DNA of 32,457 bases from CAUUGB01 sp963544615 (GCA_963544615.1 CAUUGB010000009.1:1-32457); one strand, 5' to 3'. Shown: positions 15,659 to 22,962, counted from the stretch's first letter. Notes: generated by a model not told the origin, from the sequence alone. Numbers and translations: made by a program.

Positions 15659-15690
15659 CAAAAAAAGCACTGCGGCGCTGCCGCAGTGCT
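15659..15690 (-). terminator. Terminator of the 162-residue unknown gene
   Basis: A perfect 11-bp stem (AGCACTGCGGC with GCCGCAGTGCT, 3-base loop) is followed on the minus strand by seven T. It lies 12 bases past the stop of the 15702-16190 gene. Confidence 0.92.
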
Positions 15691-15701
15691 GTGTTGACAC
15701 T

Positions 15702-16190
15702 TTAAAAAAATCTTTTTATTTCTGCGCTAATAACTGCAAAGTATTCGCAGAAGCAGCAATCGCGCACTTGCTCCAGTATTCCCACTGGAAAAACTTTAAC
15801 CGCGTTGGTACTAATTACCAGATTACGGTATTCATCGTCGTCATGAATATTGGCACCAGCTTGCACGTCGATGAATGGTTGCGTTTCACTCAGCCGTTTG
15901 ACGGCGTCTTGCAAAAACTCCCCCTCTGCCAACCCCACAAACAAACTAATATCGCTGTGGGGATACTTCCCCATAAATAGTGCTTGCGGTCGCTGGCGCA
16001 TTAACAACCAGGGCTGCAAATAAGACACAATTTTGTCACCAATCTTTCCTTGGCCAGACAAAAAATTATTAAAAGCCCTCAATCTTTTTTGGGCATAGCG
16101 CACCGCAAAGTGGGTGATTCTCCCCCCTCTTTGTACCAAAACTACTCCCCTGGCATGTCGCCAGCCACTTATTTCCCCTGCTACCAACAT
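15702..16190 (-). CDS. Unknown 162-residue protein
   Basis: I do not recognise this protein. It is 162 residues, soluble, with no signal peptide or membrane helix, and mixed alpha/beta in character. Visible features are a basic N-terminal half (GWRHARGVVLVQRGGR, RYAQKRLRAFNN), a central MGKYPHSDISLFVGLAEGEFLQDAV stretch, then an acidic IHDDDEYRNLVIS segment and a CCFC cluster near the end. The gene is well supported: a strong Shine-Dalgarno GAGGAGG sits about 7 bases before the ATG, and a strong terminator follows the stop. An inverted repeat in the leader may regulate it. It stands alone between tRNA-Leu and uvrD. GC content looks somewhat higher than neighbouring genes. Confidence 0.75.
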   Translation of the reverse strand: MLVAGEISGWRHARGVVLVQRGGRITHFAVRYAQKRLRAFNNFLSGQGKIGDKIVSYLQPWLLMRQRPQALFMGKYPHSDISLFVGLAEGEFLQDAVKRLSETQPFIDVQAGANIHDDDEYRNLVISTNAVKVFPVGILEQVRDCCFCEYFAVISAEIKRFF

Positions 16191-16208
16191 AATAAAACCT
16201 CCTCAGTG

Positions 16209-16225
16209 TCAAAGATCGTCTTTGA
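16209..16225. repeat. Palindrome in the leader of the 162-residue gene
   Basis: TCAAAGA-TCG-TCTTTGA is a perfect 7-bp inverted repeat. It lies between a TACAAT on the minus strand (16242-16247) and the Shine-Dalgarno. It could be a protein-binding operator or an RNA hairpin. Confidence 0.45.
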
Positions 16226-16328
16226 TAATAAAAGACAAGGCATTGTATCATATATATTCTCAATTGTTTTCTTCCAGAGTAGTAGTAAACACTTAATGGT
16301 TTTCTGCCCCATGCATTGATTTTATGTG

Positions 16329-16334
16329 TATAAT
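16329..16334 (+). promoter_or_regulatory. -10 box of uvrD, leaderless type
   Basis: A perfect TATAAT lies 5 bases before ATG 16340 and 8 bases before the second in-frame ATG at 16343. No good -35. The expected transcription start falls on one of these two start codons. Confidence 0.6.
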
Positions 16335-16339
16335 GGCTA

Positions 16340-18322
16340 ATGATGTCTGCAGCAGATTATTTGCGTGCCCTTAATGATAAACAGCGCTTAGCGGTGAGTC
16401 ATACTTGTGGTCCTGCCCTTGTGCTAGCCGGGGCTGGTTCGGGAAAAACTCGAGTTTTAACTACTCGGGTGGTTAATTTGCTCAGGCAAGGTTTGGCAAA
16501 ACCAGAAAATATTCTTTTAGTCACTTTTACCAATAAGGCAGCTGCAGAAATGAGACAGCGGGTACAAGCTTTAACTAAACTACCCTTACCCATGGCAGGT
16601 ACTTTTCACGCTTTATCTACCAGAATACTGCGCCGTTTTGCACCCGGGATTAAACTCGACTACAATTTTACCATTTATGATAGTGATGATCAGTTGGCAC
16701 TACTGAAGGCTTTATATAAAGTTAATTCATGGGACCGGCAAACTTATAAACCTCAAGCGGTGAAAGCAGCAATTTCTGAGGCTAAAAATCACTTACTCAC
16801 TCCTGAGGATTATGCTCAAACTGTCTACAGTACTTATGGTGAATTTGTCAGCCAAGCTTACCGGGCCTATCAACAGGCTTTATTAGCTGAGCAAGCGCTT
16901 GATTTTGATGATTTGCTCAATTACGCTTTAAGACTTTTGCAGCAAGACGCTTTTGCCCGGCGATTTTATCAAGAGCAATTAAAATTTGTTTTAATTGACG
17001 AATATCAAGACACCAATACTGCCCAATATCAATTAAGTAAAATTCTGGCTGCTCCGGAGAATAATTTATTTGTGGTGGGCGATTTTAGTCAGAGTATTTA
17101 TGCTTGGCGCGGGGCTGATTACAAAAATATGCTCGCCTTGCAAAAAGATTATCCTGATTTAACTACTTATCATCTTGACCAAAATTACCGCAGCATCCAG
17201 CCAATTTTAACTGCGGCCACCCAAATTATTAGTAAAAATACCACTCATCCAGTGCTTAATTTGTGGACCAATAATAAAATTCAAGCTTTATTGGCAGTTT
17301 TTGATTGTGAAACCGGTGAACTAGAAGCTGCCAGCGTTGCGAGCGAAATCAACAAGCTGCAGCGCAATTATCAACTTGCGGATATGGCTATTTTGTATCG
17401 CACTAATGCTCAATCGCGCAGCTTTGAGGAAGCTTTAAGTCGTTTAGGCATTCCTTATAAATTAATTGGGGGTTTTAAGTTTTATGAGCGTAAAGAAATC
17501 AAAGACGCTTTGTGTTATCTGCGCCTTTTTGTCAACTCTCAAGAGAGTGTTTCTCTCCAGCGAGCCCAAAAAATTGGCAAGCGCCGTTACAATAAATATC
17601 TGGCCTGGCGGCAGCAATACTTAGAAAAAAATCCCGCTGACCCGGGACTCCAAGATCCAGCGACAACTTTAGAGGCAATTTTGCAAGCTACCTCATATCG
17701 GCAGCTTTATGATCCTAGTGAAGTAGAAGAAGCAGCTAAGCTCGAAAACTTAGCTGAGCTTTTAGCTTATGCCAAACAATTTTCTACCATTAATAGTTTT
17801 TTAGAAAACATTGCTTTAGTGCAAGATGAAGTTGATTTGCAAGGTCGCCGCTGGCACGAGAGCAATCGTGATGAGGTATCTTTAATGAGTTTGCATTCAG
17901 CTAAAGGTTTGGAGTTTGCGGTGGTATTTATGGTGGGCATGGAAGATAACCTTCTGCCCCATTCTCGCAGTCTTTATGATAGTGAACAATTAGCTGAAGA
18001 AAGGCGCTTGTGCTATGTGGGTATCACTCGGGCTAAAGAAAAGCTTTATTTTACTCACGCCAGACGTCGGTGGTCATATAGTGGGGTGATTAATTGTTGT
18101 CGCTCTTGCTTTTTGGATGATGTTGGCGCCGGGCTTTTAGATATTCAGCTTAAACAGGCAGACTCTCTGGCAGATAACTCTTGGCAAACTGTCAGGCGGC
18201 ATAAGCGGTCATCACCATCAACCTCGCCACCAGTAGGCAGATACTTAGATTTGCAAGACACTCAGTTAGATGAATTTTTATATGACGGCATGTCAGCGGC
18301 AGATTTATTGCGTCAGCATTAA
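16340..18322 (+). CDS. pcrA: UvrD/PcrA-type superfamily 1 DNA helicase
   Basis: A 660-residue 3'-5' helicase used in nucleotide excision repair and in clearing proteins from DNA. Motifs in order: Q motif LNDKQRLAV (~11-19), Walker A AGAGSGKT (30-37), Ia VTFTNKAAAEMRQRV, II LIDEYQDTN, III FVVGDFSQSIYAWRGAD, IV HLDQNYRS, V VSLMSLHSAKGLEF and VI EERRLCYVGITRAKEKLYF. It is shorter than E. coli UvrD (720); the 2B region and the C-terminal tail look reduced. The start may be ATG 16340 or 16343. The HEPN-like gene starts 5 bases after its stop, so the two are probably one transcript. Confidence 0.95.
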   Translation: MMSAADYLRALNDKQRLAVSHTCGPALVLAGAGSGKTRVLTTRVVNLLRQGLAKPENILLVTFTNKAAAEMRQRVQALTKLPLPMAGTFHALSTRILRRFAPGIKLDYNFTIYDSDDQLALLKALYKVNSWDRQTYKPQAVKAAISEAKNHLLTPEDYAQTVYSTYGEFVSQAYRAYQQALLAEQALDFDDLLNYALRLLQQDAFARRFYQEQLKFVLIDEYQDTNTAQYQLSKILAAPENNLFVVGDFSQSIYAWRGADYKNMLALQKDYPDLTTYHLDQNYRSIQPILTAATQIISKNTTHPVLNLWTNNKIQALLAVFDCETGELEAASVASEINKLQRNYQLADMAILYRTNAQSRSFEEALSRLGIPYKLIGGFKFYERKEIKDALCYLRLFVNSQESVSLQRAQKIGKRRYNKYLAWRQQYLEKNPADPGLQDPATTLEAILQATSYRQLYDPSEVEEAAKLENLAELLAYAKQFSTINSFLENIALVQDEVDLQGRRWHESNRDEVSLMSLHSAKGLEFAVVFMVGMEDNLLPHSRSLYDSEQLAEERRLCYVGITRAKEKLYFTHARRRWSYSGVINCCRSCFLDDVGAGLLDIQLKQADSLADNSWQTVRRHKRSSPSTSPPVGRYLDLQDTQLDEFLYDGMSAADLLRQH

Positions 18323-18327
18323 TTAAA

Positions 18328-18786
18328 ATGAGAGAGAAAAAGTGGTATCACTATTTACCAGCAGAATTATTACCTTTGGTTAACCAGAGTTTAACCCTGC
18401 TGCGACAAGCTCAACGTGCTCCAGAGCAATTTGATAATTATGATTATGTAGTGTTTCCCTTTGCCAAAGCTTATGAGCCATTTTTGAAAACCTATTTATA
18501 CAATTTGGGTTTAATTAGCGAGCGCGTTTATTACAGTAAAAAATTTTCTCTTGGTCGTGCTCTTAATCCCGACGTGCATTTGGAACAGCGTGATGAAAAT
18601 TGGTATTTTGATGATTTAGTTAAAAAATGTGGCGAAAAAGTGGCTCGGGAAATTTGGCAAACTTGGTTGCTGCGTAACCAACTTTTTCATCTTTATCCTG
18701 GTGAAATTCATCAGCTGAGTTTGCCACAAGCAGCCGCGGCGATTGATAAATTTATTCGTGCCATTGAACTTTGTACCCACTGCTAG
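18328..18786 (+). CDS. HEPN-like protein with RNxxxH motif
   Basis: A 152-residue, largely alpha-helical soluble protein. Near the C-terminus it has LLRNQLFHLYPG, where R116 and H121 form the Rx4H motif of HEPN ribonucleases, including the common RN start. The segment FPFAKAYEPFLKTYLYNLG (~43-61) forms the long first helix often seen in such proteins. HEPN domains are RNA-cutting toxins, or parts of defence and stress systems, in many bacteria. No antitoxin-like gene flanks it: uvrD lies 5 bases upstream, and the transketolase starts inside or just after its 3' end. It may be a solitary RNase or an inactive helper. The family call is moderate; a function is not assigned. Confidence 0.6.
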   Translation: MREKKWYHYLPAELLPLVNQSLTLLRQAQRAPEQFDNYDYVVFPFAKAYEPFLKTYLYNLGLISERVYYSKKFSLGRALNPDVHLEQRDENWYFDDLVKKCGEKVAREIWQTWLLRNQLFHLYPGEIHQLSLPQAAAAIDKFIRAIELCTHC

Positions 18787-18803
18787 TGTCTCTGCTGGCT
18801 TTT

Positions 18804-19652
18804 ATGTATAATAAAGTGGTGACTGGTTTTTCGCCAACTAAGTTAGCGCCAATAGCTCAAGCTATTCGTAGCGATATTTTGCACAGCATTTATACTGCTG
18901 GTAGTGGCCATTTGGCAGGTAGCCTAGGAGTGGTAGAAATTTTAACTTATTTATATTTTGTGGCTTTAAACCTGCGTCCGCAGCAGCCAGATTGGCATGA
19001 ACGAGATTTATTTTTTCTCTCTGCTGGGCATTTGTGCCCCGCGCTTTATGCTACCTTAGCTCAGCGGGGTTTTTTTGCCCGAAAAATTTTGTCGAGTTTG
19101 CGTCAATTTGGCTCTCCTTTGCAGGGACATCCCCGGCGACAATTGTCTTTAGGCATTGAGTGCTCTGCTGGCTCTTTGGGTCAGGGTATCTCTCAAGCTG
19201 TGGGGGCTGCTTATGCCCTAAAACAGTCAGGCTCCAAAAGAAAAGTAGTGGTGCTTGCCAGTGACGGTGAACAGCAGGAAGGACAATGCTGGGAAGCATA
19301 TTTATTTGCTGCTCATTATCATTTAGATAATTTGACTCTGATTGTTGATGTCAACGGCATTCAACAGTCGGGTTTGGTTAAGCAAGTCATCAGTTTAGAA
19401 GATTTAGCTGCCAAATTTTTAAGTTTTAATTTTGCCTGCACTCGCCCTGCTGGCAACGATTTTAGTGCTTTACATCAAGCTTGGCAACAATTGGCAACAG
19501 TAAAAAATTACCCCAAAGCTATTTTGGCTACTACTACCCCTGGTAAGGGAGTGCCACTTTTAGAAAATAATTATCACTATCATGCTGGCATGCCCTCTGC
19601 CGCTCTTTGGCAGCAAATTTTTGCCGCTAGCAAAACGGAGTCAGTTGCATGA
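18804..19652 (+). CDS. tktA: Transketolase, N-terminal (TPP-binding) subunit
   Basis: A 282-residue N-terminal half of transketolase, which with the next gene makes the full enzyme of the non-oxidative pentose phosphate pathway. Motifs are GSGHLAGSLGVVEILTYLYF, the FLSAGHLCPALYATLAQRGFF stretch, and the thiamine-diphosphate/Mg site SDGEQQEGQCWEA...LIVDVNGIQQSG. The start is uncertain. An upstream frame reaches into the HEPN gene; ATG 18804 is chosen. A TATAAT at 18807-18812 would instead give a leaderless mRNA starting at GTG 18819, also in frame and closer to the conserved SPTKLAPIAQAIR start. Its stop overlaps the next start (ATGA). Split transketolases are known in archaea and many small-genome bacteria. 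Confidence 0.9.
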   Translation: MYNKVVTGFSPTKLAPIAQAIRSDILHSIYTAGSGHLAGSLGVVEILTYLYFVALNLRPQQPDWHERDLFFLSAGHLCPALYATLAQRGFFARKILSSLRQFGSPLQGHPRRQLSLGIECSAGSLGQGISQAVGAAYALKQSGSKRKVVVLASDGEQQEGQCWEAYLFAAHYHLDNLTLIVDVNGIQQSGLVKQVISLEDLAAKFLSFNFACTRPAGNDFSALHQAWQQLATVKNYPKAILATTTPGKGVPLLENNYHYHAGMPSAALWQQIFAASKTESVA

Positions 19653-20596
19653 GTGTCACTCAAAAGCTTTCTAGTCGTGATGGTTTTGGCGCCGGTCTAC
19701 TATTGGCTGCTAAAAATCATCCTGAGTTAATGGTTTTGTCGGCAGACTTATCATCATCGCTACGTTTAGGAGAACTTAAAAAACGCTGCCCTGCTCAATA
19801 TTTAGAGCTGGGTATTAGTGAACAAAACATGGCTGGAGTAGCAGCCGGACTAGCACTGATGGGGAAAAAAGTGTTTTTAACCTCTTTTGCCGTTTTTAAT
19901 CCTGGGCGCAATTGGGAACAAATTCGCTTGAGTATTTGTGAACAAAATTTAGATGTGGTCATTGTTGGCTCTCACGCAGGTTTAGCCACTGGAGCCGATG
20001 GCGGCACTCATCAGGCCTTAGAAGATATCTCTTTAACTGCTTGCTTACCCAATCTTAAAGTAGCCGCTCCAGCAGATTATAATCAGGCACAAATAATTAC
20101 CACTTATTTAGCCAATCATCATGGGCCGGCATATCTGCGCCTGTCACGCTCACGCAGCCTTAATTTTACCCCATTAAATGAACAGTTTTCTTGGGGTCAG
20201 GGGCAACTTTTGTGTTGGGGGGAGCAAGTTTTATTAGTTGCTTATGGTTTAACTTGTCAGTTAGCTTTAGAGGCGGCCAGGCAATTGCACTCCCAAGGTA
20301 TTGCGGCGAGTGTTTTTAATTGTGCCAGCATTAAGCCACTGCCAGCAAAGCAGCTGCTTTTTTTGGCACAACAAACCGGAGCTGTAGTTACCATTGAAGA
20401 ACATCAGCTCAATTTGGGTTTAGGCAGCATGGTGGCTAGTCTGCTGTCACGCCACTTACCTACCCCCATGGCCATGTTGGGAGTGGCAGATAGTTTTGGT
20501 CAGTCTGGCAGTAAAGAGCAATTATTTGCTCATTATGGTTTAACCACCGACAATATTAAAAAACAAGTTATCACTTTGTTGCAGCGCCGTGGTTAA
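19649..20596 (+). CDS. tktB: Transketolase, C-terminal subunit
   Basis: A 315-residue protein holding the pyrimidine-binding and C-terminal domains of transketolase. Motifs: DGFGAGLLLAAKNHPELMVLS, YLELGISEQNMAGVAAGLA (with the catalytic Glu of the TPP aminopyrimidine site), FAVFNPGRNWEQIRLSI, GSHAGLATGADGGTHQALEDI, then the C-terminal domain with VAYGLTCQLALEAARQL and TIEEHQLNLGLGSMVASLL. It overlaps the N-terminal subunit gene by 4 bases (ATGA), which keeps the two products equal. A terminator follows. Together they replace the single ~650-residue enzyme of other bacteria. It could also be a 1-deoxyxylulose-5-phosphate synthase-like pair, but the motifs favour transketolase. Confidence 0.9.
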   Translation: MSVTQKLSSRDGFGAGLLLAAKNHPELMVLSADLSSSLRLGELKKRCPAQYLELGISEQNMAGVAAGLALMGKKVFLTSFAVFNPGRNWEQIRLSICEQNLDVVIVGSHAGLATGADGGTHQALEDISLTACLPNLKVAAPADYNQAQIITTYLANHHGPAYLRLSRSRSLNFTPLNEQFSWGQGQLLCWGEQVLLVAYGLTCQLALEAARQLHSQGIAASVFNCASIKPLPAKQLLFLAQQTGAVVTIEEHQLNLGLGSMVASLLSRHLPTPMAMLGVADSFGQSGSKEQLFAHYGLTTDNIKKQVITLLQRRG

Positions 20597-20600
20597 GGGC

Positions 20601-20630
20601 AAAAAAAGCTGTCCTAAAATTAGGACAGCT
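20601..20630. terminator. Terminator between transketolase and the secreted protein
   Basis: AGCTGTCCTAA (20607-20617) and TTAGGACAGCT (20620-20630) form a perfect stem of about 10 bp. On the minus strand it is followed by seven T, ideal for the 20655-21257 gene. On the plus strand the tail is only GTTCACTCTTTTT, so it may work less well for the transketolase operon. Confidence 0.88.
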
Positions 20631-20654
20631 GTTCACTCTTTTTATCTATATCCA

Positions 20655-21257
20655 CTAGCGCAATGTTTGCGCGTCGAGTGCTCGTCTCCAAGATGAAATA
20701 CCACGTTTTTGGATAGCTAGCACTTTACCCGATAAAGTTTTTGAGACATCATAGGAGCCTCTTTTGGCAATTTCCTCAGGAATATGCCTGGGGTGTACCA
20801 CTACCTCTACCACACAGCGTTTTTTATCTTTGCCATGAAGAGTAAAAGTATTGGTGACATCGGTGTGCAGGTCAGATTTGATATCGGCAGCAATGCATGG
20901 TACAACCCCTGCTTTGTCGAAAACGATATTAAAAGTCTCTCCTACTTTTTTGGCAAAACGACTTCCCAGCGCCACACAAACGAATTCTTTACCATTTTCT
21001 CTAAAAAAGAGAATACCCTCAGGTCCAACTCTCACTTGTTTGCTATTTAACAGTTGGTATTGAACGCTTTGGGTTTTTTTTACCGCTGTTTTGAGCATAA
21101 AGGCATGAAAGTTGCCTTCAACTTCAATTACTGGCAAGTGATATTCTTCTCTGGCTAAATTAGCGCTGGTACTTGCTGCTGCTGTTGGTGTGAATAATAC
21201 CTGTAGTAAACAACAAATCACACTCCAGCAGCCATATTGGGTATTTCTCACTACCAT
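20655..21257 (-). CDS. Secreted protein of unknown function
   Basis: About 200 residues. The N-terminus (WSVICCLLQVLFTPTAAAS) is a signal peptide, with likely cleavage after an AxA near residue 28. The middle, FVCVALGSRFAKKVGETFNIVFDK, then GVVPCIAADIKSDLHTDVTNTFTLHG and CVVEVVV, resembles a small beta-barrel domain found in exported and phage-linked proteins of Firmicutes (a VALGS...GD/AD-K--HTD-TN pattern). The biochemical role is not known. Two starts compete: ATG 21257 lies only 2 bases after GGAGG, while GTG 21251 has the ideal 8-base spacing. The promoter is strong with a real leader, unlike the leaderless genes. Two Cys (C84 region and C106 region) could bridge outside the cell. Confidence 0.75.
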   Translation of the reverse strand: MVVRNTQYGCWSVICCLLQVLFTPTAAASTSANLAREEYHLPVIEVEGNFHAFMLKTAVKKTQSVQYQLLNSKQVRVGPEGILFFRENGKEFVCVALGSRFAKKVGETFNIVFDKAGVVPCIAADIKSDLHTDVTNTFTLHGKDKKRCVVEVVVHPRHIPEEIAKRGSYDVSKTLSGKVLAIQKRGISSWRRALDAQTLR

Positions 21258-21298
21258 TCCCTCCAAATTTTTAGTTTTGATAAAAAGAGCGAGGGTGT

Positions 21299-21327
21299 AT
21301 TGTAGTAATAATTATCTTTAGAGTCAA
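21299..21327 (-). promoter_or_regulatory. Promoter of the secreted protein gene
   Basis: On the minus strand: TTGACT (21327-21322), exactly 17 bases, TACAAT (21304-21299). A leader of about 35-40 bases with the Shine-Dalgarno GGAGG follows. Confidence 0.85.
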
Positions 21328-21397
21328 GTTAGGCGTATTGTGACAGATACATATTGAACACCCGTCATAACCTAAGATAAGTAGTAGGAGATTAAAT

Positions 21398-21627
21398 ATG
21401 ATGACATTTGAGGAGAAAATGTTGAGTTTTGTTAATTAGTTAAAAGTGTTTCATATGTTTTTGGTAGAGTAAGTAGGAATGATAAAATCTACTTTGATAT
21501 TAAAGCATTGGAAACTAAATCAGCTTATATTTTAATTGACATAATAGCAAAATCATATACTGCATGGGGATACTTATTCCCAATACAGTTTATTAAAAGT
21601 AATTTTCCAAAAAGTATGTGCCTTTAA
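21398..21627 (+). pseudogene. Frameshifted small gene, unknown family
   Basis: This gap holds a broken coding region. A Shine-Dalgarno AGGAG sits 8 bases before ATG 21398, but this frame stops after 13 codons (MMTFEEKMLSFVN). A neighbouring frame is open from 21436 to a TAA at 21625 (63 codons) and reads like a real protein: LVKSVSYVFGRVSR, then IYFDIKALETKSAYILIDI and YTAWGYLFPIQFIKS. One lost or gained base near 21433-21437 would join the two into about 76 residues. No family is recognised. Composition is AT-rich, suggesting a foreign origin. It may instead be a sequencing indel in an intact gene. Confidence 0.55.
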
Positions 21628-21635
21628 TACAAATC

Positions 21636-21664
21636 TAATAATAATTATTATTATGTGATACAAT
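21636..21664 (+). promoter_or_regulatory. Promoter with palindrome before the zinc-finger gene
   Basis: An 18-bp perfect palindrome TAATAATAATTATTATTA (21636-21653) lies 5 bases before an extended -10, TGA-TACAAT (21656-21664). The palindrome sits where a -35 or activator/repressor site would be. A leader of about 43 bases with AAGGAGG (21697-21703) follows. Confidence 0.55.
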
Positions 21665-21713
21665 GCATGGCGTTCTTTAATTTTTGCTAATTTCACAAGG
21701 AGGATTGATTGCC

Positions 21714-22028
21714 GTGGGAGTTTGCAATCGTTGTGGTGGCACTGGTAGAGTTAAGGGTAAGAAGCAGAAGTGCTTATTTATGAATGAAACGTATCGTTCT
21801 GATGTTGTTTGCCCTAAATGTGGTGGTTCTGGTCAGGTAGTTTCTGCTCGAGGTCCTTTAGGAACCGGTTATAATTCTCAAAACAAGAAAGGTGGTAAAG
21901 CCCACCACACGCTTTACGCGAAAAACAGCAATGACCACATCAGTTGGGATACTGATCGCAAGGGAAATCATATTGGTGGCTCTGGACATAGGGATAAAGA
22001 TGGTAAGAAAATTGGCAAAAATTGGTGA
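21714..22028 (+). CDS. Small DnaJ-type zinc-finger protein
   Basis: A 104-residue protein with two CxxCxGxG motifs: CNRCGGTG (residues 4-11) and CPKCGGSG about 25 residues on. These are the zinc-binding repeats of the DnaJ central domain, here without a J domain or substrate-binding part. The C-terminal 45 residues are Gly/Lys/His/Asp-rich (HHTLYAKNSNDHISWDTDRKG, GSGHRDKDGKKIGKNW) and look disordered or metal-binding. Starts: GTG 21714 has AAGGAGG 10 bases upstream; TTG 21705 is too close to it. It has its own promoter with a palindrome, and a strong terminator. The target is unknown; similar isolated DnaJ-type fingers act as RNA- or protein-binding modules. Confidence 0.75.
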   Translation: MGVCNRCGGTGRVKGKKQKCLFMNETYRSDVVCPKCGGSGQVVSARGPLGTGYNSQNKKGGKAHHTLYAKNSNDHISWDTDRKGNHIGGSGHRDKDGKKIGKNW

Positions 22029-22035
22029 TTATGTT

Positions 22036-22079
22036 TATCATCTTGTTGGGCTACAACCCCAACAAGATGATATTTGTTT
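22036..22079 (+). terminator. Strong terminator after the zinc-finger gene
   Basis: A perfect 15-bp stem (22036-22050 with 22058-22072) encloses a 7-base loop and is followed by TTTGTTT. The next start codon comes directly after the T-rich tail (22080), so it could also act as an attenuator for that gene. Confidence 0.9.
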
Positions 22080-22472
22080 ATGTTTACTTCTGAAAAAGAA
22101 CCTATTATTTTAACAACCACTGCATGGGATAATCAGCAAACTTATACTACCAGAGATGCTCGTCCCATTCTCAATATTTATTTAAAAAAGTTAAACTTAA
22201 CATCTCCCCATCGGTTAATGCCGCTCAAGCAAGCTAATTATTTATTCGCTTACTTAAGTCAAGCATATCTTAATAAAAAAATTCCTTTGGGCGAATATGC
22301 TGCTCTTGGCCACTATTTTTTTCATTTGCTTGGCAAACATCATCCTCATTCGGCTCTCTTTGATGTTAGTCTTATAGCCAGTCAGTTGTGGTTTACCTCG
22401 CACCAATCATCAGTCGATTTATCTAGCGATGAGCAAGAAATTGCTTTTTTTGTGCAGCAGCAAGACCTTTAA
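22080..22472 (+). CDS. Unknown 130-residue protein
   Basis: A 130-residue soluble protein with no family that I recognise. The start region has a beta-like IILTTTAWDNQQTY. The rest is probably helical: ARPILNIYLKKLNL, LKQANYLFAYLSQAYLNKKIPLGEYAALGHYFFHLLGKHH, then ASQLWFTSH and an acidic SSDEQEIAFFVQQQDL end. Several aromatic and His residues cluster near GHYFFHLLGKHHPHS. ATG 22080 is chosen over an in-frame TTG 6 bases before it. It starts directly behind the terminator tail of the zinc-finger gene, without a Shine-Dalgarno, so either readthrough or a start-proximal promoter drives it. Coding is supported by length and smooth composition only. Confidence 0.55.
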   Translation: MFTSEKEPIILTTTAWDNQQTYTTRDARPILNIYLKKLNLTSPHRLMPLKQANYLFAYLSQAYLNKKIPLGEYAALGHYFFHLLGKHHPHSALFDVSLIASQLWFTSHQSSVDLSSDEQEIAFFVQQQDL

Positions 22473-22538
22473 TTATCGAGTTAGTAATAATGAGTATTAT
22501 TTAAGATTGAACGCTTTATATTTACGGTTACTCTTTAT

Positions 22539-22567
22539 TTGCCATAATTCCCTATTAATGTTATATA
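22539..22567 (+). promoter_or_regulatory. Leaderless promoter
   Basis: TTGCCA (22539-22544), exactly 17 bases, TATATA (22562-22567), then 8 bases to ATG 22576. This supports ATG 22576 over any upstream start. Confidence 0.6.
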
Positions 22568-22575
22568 TAGCATAT

Positions 22576-22962
22576 ATGAGCAAAAATATTTTTCAAAGTC
22601 AAAACGCGGTGCGTAAATTTTTTCCGGTAGTGGGTGCTAGTGTTAGTTTAGTGGTCTTTTTTATCGCTTTAGCTAGCGGTATTAATGGCACTGTCAATTA
22701 TTTTTATTCTCGTGAGCGAGCTTATCCGCGCAATATACGAGAAATGCGCAGTGAAATTGTCAGAGAATATTGTCCTGATAGAGATAAAGATTGTCAATTA
22801 CCCTATACCGATGAGCAAATTGTTGCGATGCTTGAGGAAGAACGACAGGTACACCTAGCAAATAATCGAGCAGACAATTTTAATCAGGCTGTTCAGGCGT
22901 GGTTAATGGCCATTATTGCTAGTGTTTTCATGATTTATTTTGCTAAACAATTAAAGAAATAA
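22576..22962 (+). CDS. Two-helix membrane protein, unknown
   Basis: A 128-residue protein with two membrane helices: residues ~14-36 (FFPVVGASVSLVVFFIALASG) and ~105-125 (AWLMAIIASVFMIYFAKQL). Between them is a hydrophilic loop of about 65 residues with REMRSEIVREYCPDRDKDC, which has a Cys pair (CPDRDKDC), and EQIVAMLEEERQVHL. The pattern of a first helix, a YFYSRERAYP stretch, a charged loop and a final helix resembles small membrane proteins with a DUF5671-like build, but I am not sure. The upstream frame extends to 22429, yet the promoter at 22539-22567 fixes ATG 22576. Function unknown. Confidence 0.65.
   Translation: MSKNIFQSQNAVRKFFPVVGASVSLVVFFIALASGINGTVNYFYSRERAYPRNIREMRSEIVREYCPDRDKDCQLPYTDEQIVAMLEEERQVHLANNRADNFNQAVQAWLMAIIASVFMIYFAKQLKK

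Noticed and set aside
16050..16319. Plus-strand ORFs opposite the 162-residue gene
   Set aside because: The minus-strand gene has a Shine-Dalgarno, leader and terminator; the plus frames have none and cross them.
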